7,374 nucleotides of DNA, from assembly GCA_013298265.1 (NCBI GenBank), contig JAAFHE010000177.1, positions 1-7,374 of the forward strand. Reading direction: 5' to 3'. Below, piece after piece: positions 6,484 through 7,374 of the stretch (positions are counted from its first letter, which is position 1; every line of letters begins with the position of its first letter). The translations under genes were made by a program, and so were the position numbers. The notes beneath the pieces were generated by a model. It was given only the letters and a program-made list of their open reading frames with translations. It made no database searches and was not told the DNA's origin. This DNA comes from Lysobacterales bacterium (lineage in GTDB: Bacteria; Pseudomonadota; Gammaproteobacteria; Xanthomonadales; Rhodanobacteraceae).

Positions 6484-7128
6484 ATGCCCCGCATCGCCGC
6501 CACTACCTCAAAACGCCACCAGCGCATGCGCGACGCCGCGATCGAGCTCATGCTCGAACTCGGCTACGCGGTCAGCATGGACGCCGTGGCGCAGCGCGCC
6601 GGCTGCTCCAAGCAGACCGTCTATGCGCATTTCGGCAACAAGGAAGGTCTGTTCCGCAGCATCGTCAGCGACCTGCTGGGTCCGGTCGGCGCCAGTCTGC
6701 AGACTGACTGCGACGACCTCGACGCCGCCCTGCGCACCTTTGCCCGCGCGCACCTCGAACACCTGGCCCAGCCGCGCACCGTGACCGCCATACGCATGCT
6801 GACGACGGACATCGCGCGCTTCCCCGACGAAGCCAAGGCCCTGTTCAACGCCAGCGCGCAGTCCATCCAGCTGCGCCTGGCCGAGTGCCTCGGCGCAGCC
6901 ATGGAACGCGGCGAACTGCGCCATGACGATGCACCGGCACTGGCCGAAATGCTGCTCGGCATGCTGGTCGGCTTCGACATCGACCGCCGCCGTCTCGGCC
7001 TGGAAGGTCGCGATACAACCCAGCAGCGCGCGCAGTGGGCCGACCGCGTCATCGACTCCTTCCTGCGGGCACATCGCGCGCCCGACGCTGAAATTCTTCT
7101 ATCCACCTCCTCAAGGATGTCTTCATGA
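6484..7128 (+). CDS. TetR/AcrR-family transcriptional repressor of the adjoining efflux operon
   Basis: A 214-residue protein, the normal size for the family. The N-terminal DNA-binding domain covers about residues 10-60, with the helix-turn-helix signature VSMDAVAQRAGCSKQTVYAHFGNKEGLFRSI, including the very typical SKQTVYxHFxNKExLF recognition-helix and turn sequence. The rest is the all-helical ligand-binding and dimerisation domain, which varies and reveals no inducer; its style recalls AefR-like C-terminal domains, a weak impression. Such repressors bind a palindrome as dimers and release it when a toxic compound occupies the C-terminal pocket. The ATG at 6484 is preceded by no good ribosome-binding site (only TAAG eight bases upstream), which suggests low-level translation. 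The gene overlaps the downstream adaptor start by four bases, so it is the first cistron of the efflux operon and probably represses its own transcription. Regulation of the pump is inferred from context. Confidence 0.93.
   Translation: MPRIAATTSKRHQRMRDAAIELMLELGYAVSMDAVAQRAGCSKQTVYAHFGNKEGLFRSIVSDLLGPVGASLQTDCDDLDAALRTFARAHLEHLAQPRTVTAIRMLTTDIARFPDEAKALFNASAQSIQLRLAECLGAAMERGELRHDDAPALAEMLLGMLVGFDIDRRRLGLEGRDTTQQRAQWADRVIDSFLRAHRAPDAEILLSTSSRMSS
7113..7117 (+). promoter_or_regulatory. Ribosome-binding site of the adaptor gene, inside the tetR coding end
   Basis: AAGGA lies seven bases before the ATG at 7125 and within the last codons of the repressor gene. Its good spacing fixes the adaptor start. 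With the ATGA overlap it suggests that translation of the adaptor is coupled to, but can exceed, that of the repressor. Confidence 0.7.
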
Positions 7129-7374
7129 GCCCGCAGCCATTGCGCCTGCTCCTTCCTGCCGCCCTGCTGCTGAGCCTGGCTGCCTGCGGCAAGAAAGCCG
7201 AACCGCCCCAGGCGCCGCCGCCGGAAGTCGGCGTCATCGTTGCCCGAGCCGGCGCGGTAGCGCTGACACGGGAACTGGTCGGACGCCTGGCCGCAACCCG
7301 TACCGCCGAAGTTCGCGCCCGCATACCCGGCATCGTCGAGCGCCGCCTGTACATCGAAGGCAGCGACGTCAAGG
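7125..7374 (+). CDS. RND-type efflux periplasmic adaptor (membrane fusion) lipoprotein, 5' part
   Basis: The first 83 codons are present and the gene runs off the right edge. Residues 1-20 form a lipoprotein signal peptide (one Arg, then a Leu/Ala-rich core) ending in the lipobox LAAC, with Cys21 as the predicted lipidation site. A flexible Pro-rich linker follows (GKKAEPPQAPPPEV). The sequence after it, VGVIVARAGAVALTRELVGRLAATRTAEVRARIPGIVERRLYIEGSDVK, is the classic N-terminal beta-barrel and lipoyl start of AcrA/MexA-type adaptors, where the usual pattern is GRxxAxxxAEVRARVxGxVxxRxFxEGxxVK. Such proteins bridge an inner-membrane RND pump and an outer-membrane channel and help expel drugs, dyes or solvents from the cell envelope. 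The start has a good ribosome-binding site and overlaps the repressor stop codon as ATGA. The pump gene should follow outside the window. The substrate cannot be predicted. Confidence 0.9.
   Translation, partial: MSPQPLRLLLPAALLLSLAACGKKAEPPQAPPPEVGVIVARAGAVALTRELVGRLAATRTAEVRARIPGIVERRLYIEGSDVK

Overview
The window looks like ordinary chromosomal DNA from a GC-rich gammaproteobacterium, most likely of the Lysobacterales (Xanthomonadaceae or Rhodanobacteraceae). I base this on recall of the families and not on a search. The NAD kinase has the sequence style I associate with Xanthomonas and Stenotrophomonas (a [12 protein letters not shown] block and an [11 protein letters not shown]-terminus), and the large 180-kDa-type NAD-dependent glutamate dehydrogenase is typical of that group and of pseudomonads. 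Codon third positions are strongly G/C. Nothing points to a plasmid, phage or recently acquired island.

Left part, minus strand. A 1650-residue NAD-dependent glutamate dehydrogenase (6138 down to 1186) is followed in the same direction, after a 241-bp gap, by a 254-residue NAD kinase (944 down to 180). After another 153 bp come the first codons of a further minus-strand gene that leaves the window (26 down to 1). The gap between dehydrogenase and kinase contains two tandem copies of a roughly 80-bp dyad element. Each copy can fold into a long hairpin, and they are the most distinctive non-coding structure here.

Right part, plus strand. A 345-bp divergent intergenic region (6139-6483) contains a GC-only inverted repeat, an AT-rich imperfect palindrome near the dehydrogenase, and a good sigma70-like promoter followed at once by a 21-nt imperfect palindrome. 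The first gene behind it is a TetR/AcrR-family repressor (6484-7128). It overlaps by four bases (ATGA) the start of a lipoprotein periplasmic adaptor of an RND-type efflux system (7125 to beyond the window). The inner-membrane pump, and possibly an outer-membrane channel, would be expected just beyond the right edge.

Functionally, the left half concerns NAD(P) and glutamate: the dehydrogenase deaminates glutamate to 2-oxoglutarate with NAD+, and the kinase converts NAD+ to NADP+. The right half is a self-regulated drug or solvent efflux operon in which the repressor is the first cistron and probably binds the palindrome over its own transcription start. I see no convincing undescribed system. 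The leads worth checking are the tandem hairpin elements and the promoter/operator layout.
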